Assembly (NCBI RefSeq): GCF_014196835.1
Contig: NZ_JACIEK010000005.1
Coordinates: forward strand, 191,521 to 255,520
Source of the DNA: Aureimonas pseudogalii
GTDB taxonomy: Bacteria > Pseudomonadota > Alphaproteobacteria > Rhizobiales > Rhizobiaceae
Direction: 5' to 3'
Length of the DNA: 64,000 nucleotides
The notes under the pieces were generated by a model. It worked only from the letters and a program-made list of their open reading frames with translations. It made no database searches and had not been told where the DNA came from. Every line of letters starts with the position of its first letter. Position 1 is the stretch's first letter. A program made the translations under genes and the position numbers. Below are positions 20,629 to 28,297 of this stretch, piece after piece.

Positions 20629-21210
20629 TCACACGTCGATATGGCGCAGCCCGGCGCGGAAGTAATCGTATCCGGTGTAAAGCGTGATGAGCGCGGCGAC
20701 CCAGAGCAGCGTGATGCCGGTCTTGGTGACGTAGGGCATTACGAGATCGCCGGCCGGGCCGGCGAGCAGAAACCCGATCGCCACCATCTGCGTCGCCGTC
20801 TTCCACTTGGCGAGCCGGGTGACGGGTACCGAGACCTTCAGTTCGGCAAGATATTCGCGAAGGCCGGAGACGAGGATCTCGCGGCAGAGGATGACGATCG
20901 CCGCCCAGGTCGACCAGCCCGCGATCGTGCCGTCGGCGGCCAGCAGCAGCAGCGCGGCCGCCACCAGCAACTTGTCGGCGATGGGATCGAGCATGCGTCC
21001 GATCGTCGAGGTCTGCTGCCAGGCGCGGGCGAGATAGCCGTCGAGCCAGTCGGTGAGCGAGGCGATCACGAAGATGCCGAGCGCCCACCAGCGCGCGGTC
21101 TCCGAGCCGTGCAGGCGCCCTTCCATGAAGAAGCAGATGACCACGAGCGGAACGGCGGCGATGCGGGCGTAGGTGAGGAGATTGGGAAGGTTCAGCGCCT
21201 TGGATGCCAT
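20629..21210 (-). CDS. pgsA: CDP-diacylglycerol--glycerol-3-phosphate 3-phosphatidyltransferase
   Basis: Makes phosphatidylglycerol phosphate, the committed step to phosphatidylglycerol and cardiolipin, in the inner membrane. The 193-residue protein has the CDP-alcohol phosphotransferase motif DG-x2-AR-x8-G-x3-D-x3-D within LTDWLDGYLARAW through RMLDPIADK. It has about five hydrophobic segments. The start is ATG 21210 (MASKALNLPN, a typical PgsA opening), although the frame extends upstream. It is flanked by uvrC and moaD; linkage of pgsA with uvrC is conserved in many bacteria. Confidence 0.95.
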   Translation of the reverse strand: MASKALNLPNLLTYARIAAVPLVVICFFMEGRLHGSETARWWALGIFVIASLTDWLDGYLARAWQQTSTIGRMLDPIADKLLVAAALLLLAADGTIAGWSTWAAIVILCREILVSGLREYLAELKVSVPVTRLAKWKTATQMVAIGFLLAGPAGDLVMPYVTKTGITLLWVAALITLYTGYDYFRAGLRHIDV

Positions 21211-21354
21211 CAAATCAGTCCGGTTCGGGAAGGGGCCGGCCGAGGTCGGCATGGATCGGTGTGCTGATCGCCTGTTCAACCGCGCGGGGGGAGCCGCGTC
21301 AACATCGCGCGGACAAATCATCCGGGGATGATCGTCCGCCATGCGGAGCCGGCG

Positions 21355-23409
21355 TCACGGGCGCTCGTGGAAATGGTCGTAGACGAGGCGGGCGATCGCC
21401 GCTGAGATGCCCTCGACCTTGAGAAGGTCGTCGAAGGCGGCGCGCGACACGGCCTTGGCCGTACCGAAATGGTGGAGCAGCGCGCGCTTGCGGGTCGGGC
21501 CGATGCCGCCGATCTCGTCGAGCGGGTTCTTCGTCAGCTCCTTCTTACGCTTGGCGCGGTGCGTGCCGATGGCGAAGCGGTGGGCCTCGTCGCGCAGGCG
21601 CTGCACGAAGTAGAGCACGGGATCGCGCGGCGGTAGCGAGAAGGGCTCGCGGCCCTCGACGATGAAGCGCTCGCGCCCGGCGTCACGGTCGACGCCCTTG
21701 GCGACGCCGATCGTGGTCACCTTGTCGGCGATGCCGAGCTCGTCGAGGATCTTGCGCACCGCCGAAATCTGGCCCTTGCCGCCGTCCACCAGCACGAGAT
21801 CCGGCCAGTCCGGCATGTCCGCCGAATCGCTCGTCTCGGGTGCTTCGGGGTCGGGCACGACGTCAGGCGCCGGGCCGGCGTCGCCGTGCTCCTTCAGCAG
21901 CCGCGAGAAGCGCCGCGTCATCACCTCGCGCATCATGCCGAAATCGTCGCCTGGCGTGATGTCGGTGCCGCGGATGTTGAACTTGCGATACTGGTTCTTG
22001 GCAAAGCCCTGCGGCCCCGCCACCACCATGGCGCCGACGGCATTGGTGCCCATGATGTGGGAATTGTCGTAGACCTCGATGCGCCGGGGCGCGCGCGCCA
22101 GCTTGAAGGTCTCCTGCAGGCCGGCAAGGAGGCGGGCCTGCGAAGACGTTTCGGCCAGCCGCCGCCCCAACGCTTCGCGGGCGTTGGCGGTGGCGTGATC
22201 CACGAGATCCTTCTTCTCGCCGCGCCGGGGAGTCGCGATCTCGATGCGCCGGCCGGCGCGCGTGCTCAGCGCCTCCGTCATCAGCGCGCGATCCTCGATC
22301 TCGACCGGCAGCAGCACGAGAGAGGCCACCGGCTTGTCGTCGTAGAACTGCGCCAGGAACGCGCCCATCACCTCGCCGGGCTCCAGCGAGGGGTCCGCCT
22401 TCGGAAAATAGGCGCGGTTGCCCCAGTTCTGCCCGGTGCGGAAGAAGAACACCTGGATGCAAGTGAGCCCCCCCTCCTGATGAATGGCGAAGACGTCGGC
22501 CTCCTCCACCCCGTGCGGGTTGATGCCCTGATGGCTCTGGATGTGCGACAGCGCCGAGAGACGGTCGCGGTAGACGGCGGCGCGCTCGAAGTCGAGCTCT
22601 TCGGAGGCGGCCTGCATGGCGGTGGCGATCGAGCGCTTCACCTCGCCGGAGCGGCCCGAGAGAAAGCCCTTCGCCTCGCCGACGAGCGCGCGGTAGTCCT
22701 CGGCGGAGACCTCGCCGGTGCAGGGGCCCGAGCAGCGCTTGATCTGGAAGAGAAGGCAGGGGCGGGTGCGCGTTTCGTAGACGCTGTCGGTGCAGGTGCG
22801 CAGCAGGAAGGCACGCTGCAGCGAGGCGACGGTGCGCCCCACCGCGCCGCCGGAGGCGAAGGGTCCGAAATAGCTGCCCTTCCGCGAGCGCGCGCCGCGA
22901 TGCTTGAAGATCGCCGGCGCCTCGTGATCGTCGGAAACGAGGATGTAGGGAAACGACTTGTCGTCCCGCATCAGCACGTTGAAGCGCGGGCGCAGACGCT
23001 TGATGAGGTTCGCCTCGAGCAGCAGCGCCTCGGTCTCGGTGCGAGTGGTCACGAACTCCATGTGCCGCGTCGAGCGGATCATGCGCGCGATCCGGTTGGT
23101 GTGGCCGGCGAGGCGCGTGTAGCTTGCCACCCGCTTCTTCAGCGACTTCGCCTTGCCGACGTAGAGAACCTCGTTGGCCTCGTCGAACATACGGTAGACG
23201 CCTGGGCGGTTCGGCAGCCGCTGGACGAAGGCCGCGATGAGTTCGGCGCCGACCAGCGTCTGGTCGAGGGCCCGCCCGCTGCCGTCCCATTCGATGGCGG
23301 CCAGCAGAGCAGCCGCGTTCGATGCCGGGAGGGCGTCGTCGCCTTCGCTGGGTTCGTCCAGGTCGAACTCGTCCTCGTCGTCGATCTCGGGCAATGGCTC
23401 GTCGGTCAT
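21355..23409 (-). CDS. uvrC: Excinuclease ABC subunit C
   Basis: Makes both incisions in nucleotide excision repair after UvrAB damage recognition. The 684-residue protein has a GIY-YIG nuclease domain (GVYRMF and [14 protein letters not shown], about 70-100), a Cys-rich segment ([13 protein letters not shown]), a UVR motif region and an RNase H-like C-terminal endonuclease (VLVDGGKGQ). Tandem helix-hairpin-helix motifs are at the end ([17 protein letters not shown]). Compared with E. coli it carries an extra acidic N-terminal stretch of about 50 residues from ATG 23409. The frame remains open upstream, so the start is the least certain part. Confidence 0.95.
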   Translation of the reverse strand: MTDEPLPEIDDEDEFDLDEPSEGDDALPASNAAALLAAIEWDGSGRALDQTLVGAELIAAFVQRLPNRPGVYRMFDEANEVLYVGKAKSLKKRVASYTRLAGHTNRIARMIRSTRHMEFVTTRTETEALLLEANLIKRLRPRFNVLMRDDKSFPYILVSDDHEAPAIFKHRGARSRKGSYFGPFASGGAVGRTVASLQRAFLLRTCTDSVYETRTRPCLLFQIKRCSGPCTGEVSAEDYRALVGEAKGFLSGRSGEVKRSIATAMQAASEELDFERAAVYRDRLSALSHIQSHQGINPHGVEEADVFAIHQEGGLTCIQVFFFRTGQNWGNRAYFPKADPSLEPGEVMGAFLAQFYDDKPVASLVLLPVEIEDRALMTEALSTRAGRRIEIATPRRGEKKDLVDHATANAREALGRRLAETSSQARLLAGLQETFKLARAPRRIEVYDNSHIMGTNAVGAMVVAGPQGFAKNQYRKFNIRGTDITPGDDFGMMREVMTRRFSRLLKEHGDAGPAPDVVPDPEAPETSDSADMPDWPDLVLVDGGKGQISAVRKILDELGIADKVTTIGVAKGVDRDAGRERFIVEGREPFSLPPRDPVLYFVQRLRDEAHRFAIGTHRAKRKKELTKNPLDEIGGIGPTRKRALLHHFGTAKAVSRAAFDDLLKVEGISAAIARLVYDHFHERP

Positions 23410-23832
23410 GTCATCTTCGTTCGCGAACCGGGGTTGGATGCCGCGGGCCCGCACGCCCTTTCGAAACCGTCCGCGGCGCGTGCCCGAGGGGCCGGCGGAT
23501 CGCCCCGGCCGGTTCGGCACGTGCGGTCTCCACTTATATGATTCGTCGTCGCCGGAAATGCAGGGGCAAATCCGGCGGGAGGAGGGCGCTTGCGTACCTT
23601 GGTCTCGAAGGTCCGCCTTATCCAGGCCGAGCAAGAATCCCGGGGGTGTCACCGGCTTGCAATTGGCGGCGGGCGAAGGCCGCGCTTATATCGATGCTGG
23701 AACGAGGCTTGCGCAGGTCAACTCCCCAAACGGGTTTTGCTGCAAGGCCTTGGCCGGAACGCACGGGGCTCGGCCGGCGTTCGCATGTTGAGTGAAAGGG
23801 AGGCACCGGCGGCCTTCCAGTGGAGTTGGGTC
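23410..23832. other. Divergent spacer between uvrC and outer-membrane protein gene
   Basis: These 423 bases lie between divergently read genes. All frames crossing it give Arg- and Pro-rich translations without family features, so I call no gene. It must contain the uvrC promoter and the promoter of the outer-membrane protein gene; a candidate for the latter is listed at 23663-23691. Confidence 0.5.
23663..23691 (+). promoter_or_regulatory. Candidate promoter of the outer-membrane protein gene
   Basis: TTGGCG at 23663-23668 and TTATAT at 23686-23691 are 17 bases apart, in a region otherwise poor in A/T. This would give an untranslated leader of about 135 bases before ATG 23833. Long leaders on porin-type genes are often targets of small RNAs, but nothing here demonstrates that. 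Confidence 0.4.
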
Positions 23833-24486
23833 ATGCGGGTGTTCGGCACCTTCATTGCAGGCGGATTGATGGCGCTCGCGGCGGGCAACGCCTTCGCGGC
23901 CGATGCCGTGTTGCCGGACATGCCGGTTGCCGAGGCGCCGGTGGCCTCGACCTACACGTGGTCCGGACCCTATGCCGGCGGTTTCGTCGGCTACAACTTC
24001 GCCGATTTCGACCAGAGCGGTGGCGCGTCGTTCGACGGAGAAGGCGTGGTCGGCGGCGTCTATGCCGGTTACAATCTCCAGACCGAACGCCTCGTCTACG
24101 GTCTTGAAGCCGATATCGGCGCGTCCGACGTGGATGCGTCCGGTTTCAACGCCGCGACGGGCGTGCCGATCTCGAACGATTCCACCGCCTTCGGTTCGCT
24201 GCGCGCACGCATCGGCGTCGCCTACGATCCGATCCTCCTCTTCGCCACCGGTGGCGTCGCCGTGTCGCATCAGGAGATGTCGCTGGGCGGCGCCGAGGAC
24301 GACAACACGCATGTCGGCTACACCGTGGGAGCGGGCGTGGAGGCGAAGGTCGCGCCGGGCGTGACCTCGCGCGTCGAATATCGCTATTCCGACTTCGACG
24401 CCAAGACCTACGATCTCGGAAACGTGTCGGTATCGTCGGGCTTCGACGAACACTCGATTCGCGCCGGCGTTGCGCTCAAGTTCTGA
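23833..24486 (+). CDS. Small outer-membrane beta-barrel protein (Omp25/31-like)
   Basis: Probable eight-stranded outer-membrane barrel of the opacity/Omp25 type found in Rhizobiales. The 217-residue precursor has a signal peptide cut after AFA (about residue 22) and a short Pro/Ala/Val linker. Then come WSGPYAGGFVGYNFADF, YAGYNLQTERLVYGLEADIG, SLRARIGVAYDPILLFATGGVA, VGYTVGAGVEAKVAPGVTSRVEYRYSDF and a last strand ending in KF. These match the family repeats, including the terminal aromatic residue recognised by BAM. The start is ATG 23833 with GGAG at 23822-23825. It stands alone, and its function is structural or unknown. Confidence 0.88.
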   Translation: MRVFGTFIAGGLMALAAGNAFAADAVLPDMPVAEAPVASTYTWSGPYAGGFVGYNFADFDQSGGASFDGEGVVGGVYAGYNLQTERLVYGLEADIGASDVDASGFNAATGVPISNDSTAFGSLRARIGVAYDPILLFATGGVAVSHQEMSLGGAEDDNTHVGYTVGAGVEAKVAPGVTSRVEYRYSDFDAKTYDLGNVSVSSGFDEHSIRAGVALKF

Positions 24487-24939
24487 CGTAAGAGCCCGCT
24501 GCCTCCTGTCTTGAAGCTCGTTCGGGGCGCTGCCGGCGGTGATGTTTCCGAGACGCAAAGGTATCGTTCGCATCGATCATCGGCGGCGAACCTCGGTCTC
24601 TCGGCAGCCAGTTGCCGGAACGCAAACCGGTCGCGGGTGTCGATTAGGTCCCGTTTTAACGTTCGACCTGTCGTCACTCGTGCGACCGCGTTTTCAGCAT
24701 CGCCCGTTTCGCACTCGGCTGCGATTGCCCAACGAAGCTTTGAGCCGCTTGGCCATCGTCGCTGATCGGCGGGGGAGGCGTAGAAGCCTCATATTGCAAG
24801 CAATTCTGACGCTTGCGTCCCGCGTTTCGGCTAGGCGTTGTCACCCCAATGCAGACGCAAGCGCTATCGAGCCGATCTGGCGTTTAAAGCGAAACATCCC
24901 GCAACGCAGGACGAAGCGCCGACCCACGGAAACGGGCGA
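24487..24939. other. Spacer of 453 bases without recognised gene
   Basis: This stretch lies between the convergent ends of the outer-membrane protein gene and a GST gene. It is slightly less GC-rich than its surroundings. Frames through it are short or give Arg/Ser-rich translations that I do not recognise. I see no clear hairpin terminator for either gene and no structured RNA I can name. An unrecognised small RNA is possible but unsupported. Confidence 0.4.
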
Positions 24940-25536
24940 TCAGCCTTGCGGCCGCATCGGCTCGTAGACAGGGTTGTCGGCGAAGAACCGCTCGAACCAC
25001 ACGGCAAGAGCGGGATTGCGCGTTTCGAACGAGCCGGGATAGCGCAGCTGCAGCCAGCCGAGATCGGAGGCCACGGCGAAATGCGCGAGGTTCGGCTCCG
25101 CCGGCAGTTGTGCGACCTCTCGCTCCAGCGCGTCGAGGGCGCGATGGGCGCGGCGCCACTGCTTGTCGACCCAGGGCTGGTGGCGCTTCTCCTCCGGTCG
25201 ATAGCGAACCTCGTAGAGCGTCGCGATCGCCGCCTCGGTCATGCCGTCTGCCAGCGCCTCGACCCGCTTGGTGCGCGTCCAGGCTTCGAGCGTCTGCGGG
25301 ATCAGCAGATTGCCGCTGGCCCGGTCGAGATACTCGCAGATCACGCGGCTGTCGAAGAGTGCTTCGCCGGAGTCGAGAACGAGGGTGGGGATCTTCCCGA
25401 CCGGATTGTTCTCCACGAGATCGGCGCCCTCGGCAGCCGTGTCCGTCACCACGCAGTCCAGCTCGAAGCCGCAGAGATGCGCGGCCATGCGCACCTTGGA
25501 CGAATAGGGCGAGGCCTTGGAGTAGAGCAGCTTCAT
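24940..25536 (-). CDS. Glutathione S-transferase family protein
   Basis: Glutathione transferase of the short bacterial type, substrate unknown. The 198-residue protein begins MKLLYSKASPYSSKVRMAAH, with Ser/Tyr candidates for glutathione activation. Next come NPVGKIPTLVLDSGEALFDSRVICEYLD (the glutathione-binding cis-Pro and the Asp-Ser pair) and a helical C-terminal domain with HFAVASDLGWLQLRYP. The start is ATG 25536. It is 34 bases downstream of a small exported protein gene on the same strand. Closely related Rhizobiales proteins are usually annotated only as GST. Confidence 0.9.
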   Translation of the reverse strand: MKLLYSKASPYSSKVRMAAHLCGFELDCVVTDTAAEGADLVENNPVGKIPTLVLDSGEALFDSRVICEYLDRASGNLLIPQTLEAWTRTKRVEALADGMTEAAIATLYEVRYRPEEKRHQPWVDKQWRRAHRALDALEREVAQLPAEPNLAHFAVASDLGWLQLRYPGSFETRNPALAVWFERFFADNPVYEPMRPQG

Positions 25537-25570
25537 GCCGGGCGCCTCGATCGGAAGGGAAGGGCCGCGT

Positions 25571-26026
25571 TCAGAATCGACGCAGCGATTCGCAGTTGGC
25601 GCCGTAGATCTTCCACTTGTCGAGGCCGAGCACGCAGCCCTCGGCACGCCAGCTGATGCCGGCATAGCCCATCGGGTACTCGACGACGTAGTAGACCGTG
25701 CGGTGCTCGCCGGTCGAGACGAGGACGGTGCCCTGGCAGTAGCGCCGCTCGACTTCCTTGTAGCCGCCGAGTGGGTGGTAGGCCTTTTCCATCAGGTTGG
25801 AGAACTCGACGATGGCGAGATCGGCCGGGATCATGCGCGGCGCGCCGTATTCGAACTGATCCTCGACCTGCGCGACGACGCGCGGGTCCTCGCAACTCGG
25901 CACCAGCGCATTGGCGACGATTGGCGCCGGCTGACGCGAAGCCTCGTAATAGTCGGCGGCGATGGCGGGAAGCACTGCCGACAGGCTCAGCGCGCTGGCG
26001 AGAAGGGCGGCAAGGCGATGGCGCAT
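25571..26026 (-). CDS. Small exported protein of unknown function
   Basis: I do not recognise a named family. The 151-residue precursor has a clear signal peptide (MRHRLAALLASALSLSAVLPAIAA, cut near residue 24). The mature part is about 127 residues with four cysteines (CEDPR, YCQGT, EGCVLG, NCESL) that could form two disulfides in the periplasm. It contains several Tyr-rich strands (RTVYYVVEYPMGYAGISW). The frame is open upstream, but the signal peptide fixes the start at 26026. It is followed by the GST gene and preceded by rlmJ on the same strand, though the 77-base spacer allows separate transcription. Confidence 0.75.
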   Translation of the reverse strand: MRHRLAALLASALSLSAVLPAIAADYYEASRQPAPIVANALVPSCEDPRVVAQVEDQFEYGAPRMIPADLAIVEFSNLMEKAYHPLGGYKEVERRYCQGTVLVSTGEHRTVYYVVEYPMGYAGISWRAEGCVLGLDKWKIYGANCESLRRF

Positions 26027-26103
26027 GGTGGGTTTCCCGTATCGACTCGGTCCGGCGCAATCGGCCGGTTTAGGATTTCTTAGCCCGTTATATTGCACTC
26101 GCG

Positions 26104-26946
26104 TCACTCCGCGGCCAGCGCAAGGATGCCACAATTTGCAGCTGAACCGCTCCCGAGCACCGGGAGGAGGGTCTTCATCGTGGCGCTCGCCTCGTCGCGG
26201 AAGGTGTAGGGCGGGTTGACCACCACCAGCCCGCTGCCGACGAGGCGCTCGTCGGCGCGCAACGGCTCGCGGTAGAAGTCGGCGGCCACGACGTCGCGAA
26301 TCCCGCTCTCGCGCAGCAGCTGGTGGAAGCGCTCGAGCCGCGCCCGCTGCTTGATCGGATACCACACGGCATAGATGCCGCCGGGCCAGCGCTGCGTGGC
26401 GCGGCGCAGACCCTCGACGATCCGCTCGATCTCGTCGCTCTCCTCGAAGGGCGGGTCGATCAGCACCAGTCCGCGCTTCTCCTTCGGCGGCAGATGGGCG
26501 CCGAGCGCCAGCCAGCCGTCGAGCTCGATCGCCTTGACGTGCGGATCGCCGGCGAAGGTGGCGGCGAGACGGCGGGCGTCCTCGGGGTGCAGCTCGTAGG
26601 CGGACAGCCGGTCCTGCCGCCGCAGGAGGCGCCGCGCGATCATCGGCGAGCCCGGATAGGCCTGCGCGCCGAAGGCTTCGCGCACCTTTTCCACGACGCC
26701 GCGGTAGCTCGCGAGAGACGGATCGTCCCAGGCGGGCGAGGCCATGAGCCGGGTGATGCCCTCGACATGCTCCCCGGTGCGCGAGGCCTCGTCGGCGCCG
26801 AGATCATAGAGCCCGCAGCCGGCATGGGTGTCGATCACCCGGAACGGCTTGTCCTTGCGCTTCAGGTACTCGACGAGATGGCAGACGAGCGCGTGCTTGA
26901 CGACGTCGGCGAAGTTTCCGGCATGGAAGGCATGGCGATAGTTCAC
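26104..26946 (-). CDS. rlmJ: 23S rRNA (adenine2030-N6)-methyltransferase RlmJ
   Basis: Methylates A2030 of 23S rRNA with S-adenosylmethionine. The 280-residue protein begins NYRHAFHAGNFADVVKHA, the characteristic RlmJ N-terminus. It has a SAM-binding DTHAGCGLYDL segment and the catalytic motif LIDPPFE typical of N6-adenine methylases. I use GTG at 26946, with GGAG nine bases upstream, because the conserved N-terminus starts exactly there. It is divergent from the Old Yellow Enzyme gene. Confidence 0.93.
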   Translation of the reverse strand: MNYRHAFHAGNFADVVKHALVCHLVEYLKRKDKPFRVIDTHAGCGLYDLGADEASRTGEHVEGITRLMASPAWDDPSLASYRGVVEKVREAFGAQAYPGSPMIARRLLRRQDRLSAYELHPEDARRLAATFAGDPHVKAIELDGWLALGAHLPPKEKRGLVLIDPPFEESDEIERIVEGLRRATQRWPGGIYAVWYPIKQRARLERFHQLLRESGIRDVVAADFYREPLRADERLVGSGLVVVNPPYTFRDEASATMKTLLPVLGSGSAANCGILALAAE

Positions 26947-27068
26947 GAAAACGGGCTCCGGAGACGCAGCGTTCAGTGCATCGATGCTGCAATGCGGAGC
27001 GGAAGCTCCCACTTCTGCGTTCCCTACCGCGAAACCGCTTTTTCGCGAACCCATGCAAAGGGACAGAC

Positions 27069-28181
27069 ATGGTGCATTCCAAGCTCTTCGAGCCGTTCGA
27101 CCTCGGCCCGCTCCACCTCGCCAACCGCGCCGTGATGGCGCCGCTCACCCGCTCGCGCGCCACCTCCGACGGCGTGCCGAAGGCGATGCATGTCGAGTAT
27201 TATCGCCAGCGCGCCGGCGCCGGCCTCATCATCAGCGAGGCGACGAACATCTCGGTGGAGGGGCGCGGCTACGCCTGGACGCCCGGCATCTACACCGACG
27301 AGCAGGTCACCGCCTGGAAGAAGGTGACGGACGCCGTGCACGCCGAGGGCGGCAAGATCGTGCTGCAGCTCTGGCATGTCGGCCGCATCTCGCATCCCGA
27401 CCTGCAGCCCGGCGGCGCGGCGCCGGTCGCGCCCTCGGCGGTGAAGCCGGAGGGCAAGGCCTTCACCGAGGAGGGCTTCAAGGATCACGAGACGCCGCGC
27501 GCGCTGGAAGAAGCCGAGCTGCCACGCGTCGTCGCCGACTACGTGAAGGCGACCCGCAACGCCCGCGCCGCCGGCTTCGACGGCGTCGAGGTGCATTCGG
27601 CCAATGGCTACCTGCTCGACCAGTTCCTGCGCGACGGCACCAACACGCGCACCGACCGCTACGGCGGCTCGGTCGAGAACCGGATGCGCTTTCCGCTCGA
27701 GGTCGTCGATGCCGTGGTGGCCGCGTGGGACAAGGAGCATGTCGGCGTCCGCATCTCGCCCGTGACGGTGATGGGCGGCTCGTCCGAGAGCGACCAGCAG
27801 GGCCTGTTCGACGCCTATGTCGAAGAGCTCGCCAAGCGCGGCCTTCTCTACATGCACGTGATCGAGGGCCAGACCGGCGGCGACCGCAAGAAGGACGGCT
27901 TCGACTACGAAGCGATCCGCCAGCGCTTCGGCGGCGTCTACATGGGCAACAACGACTACGACCTCGATCTTGCGGTGGAGCGGCTGGCCGAGGGCAAGGT
28001 CGACCTCGTCTGCTACGGCAAACTGTTCATCTCGAACCCCGACCTCGTCGCGCGGCTCGAACTCGGCGCGCCGTTGAACGAGTGGGACAAGGACACGTTC
28101 TACGGCGGCGACGAGAAGGGCTACACCGACTATCCCGCCCTCTCGCAGGAAGAGCGCGCCCGCTACGCGCAGGCGGCCTGA
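27069..28181 (+). CDS. Alkene reductase of the Old Yellow Enzyme family
   Basis: FMN enzyme that reduces activated C=C bonds (N-ethylmaleimide, enones) or nitro esters with NAD(P)H; NemA-like. The 370-residue TIM barrel starts with KLFEPFDLGPLHLANRAVMAPLTRSRA. It has the substrate-anion pocket HSANG (His-x-x-Asn) followed by YLLDQFLRDGTN and the RTDRYGGS-ENRMRF block diagnostic of the family. The ribosome binding site AAAGGGA precedes ATG 27069. It is divergent from rlmJ and 116 bases upstream of a molybdopterin oxidoreductase gene. The physiological substrate is unknown; stress or xenobiotic reduction is the usual inference. Confidence 0.93.
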   Translation: MVHSKLFEPFDLGPLHLANRAVMAPLTRSRATSDGVPKAMHVEYYRQRAGAGLIISEATNISVEGRGYAWTPGIYTDEQVTAWKKVTDAVHAEGGKIVLQLWHVGRISHPDLQPGGAAPVAPSAVKPEGKAFTEEGFKDHETPRALEEAELPRVVADYVKATRNARAAGFDGVEVHSANGYLLDQFLRDGTNTRTDRYGGSVENRMRFPLEVVDAVVAAWDKEHVGVRISPVTVMGGSSESDQQGLFDAYVEELAKRGLLYMHVIEGQTGGDRKKDGFDYEAIRQRFGGVYMGNNDYDLDLAVERLAEGKVDLVCYGKLFISNPDLVARLELGAPLNEWDKDTFYGGDEKGYTDYPALSQEERARYAQAA

Positions 28182-28202
28182 GACCAAACGCGACACATGA
28201 CG

Positions 28203-28231
28203 GAGGGGTCGGCATCGCATGCCGACCCCTC
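28203..28231. terminator. Perfect hairpin between Old Yellow Enzyme and molybdoenzyme genes
   Basis: A 13-base-pair perfect stem (28203-28215 with 28219-28231) closes a three-base CGC loop, 22 bases after the reductase stop. It lacks a T-tract on either side, so intrinsic termination is uncertain. It could instead slow RNA decay or act as a protein-binding palindrome upstream of the molybdoenzyme gene. Confidence 0.5.
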
Positions 28232-28297
28232 TCGCGTAATGCATCGCATCGCGAAAATGAATGATGCACGATGCGTCGGCTCAGCTAGACTGATTCC

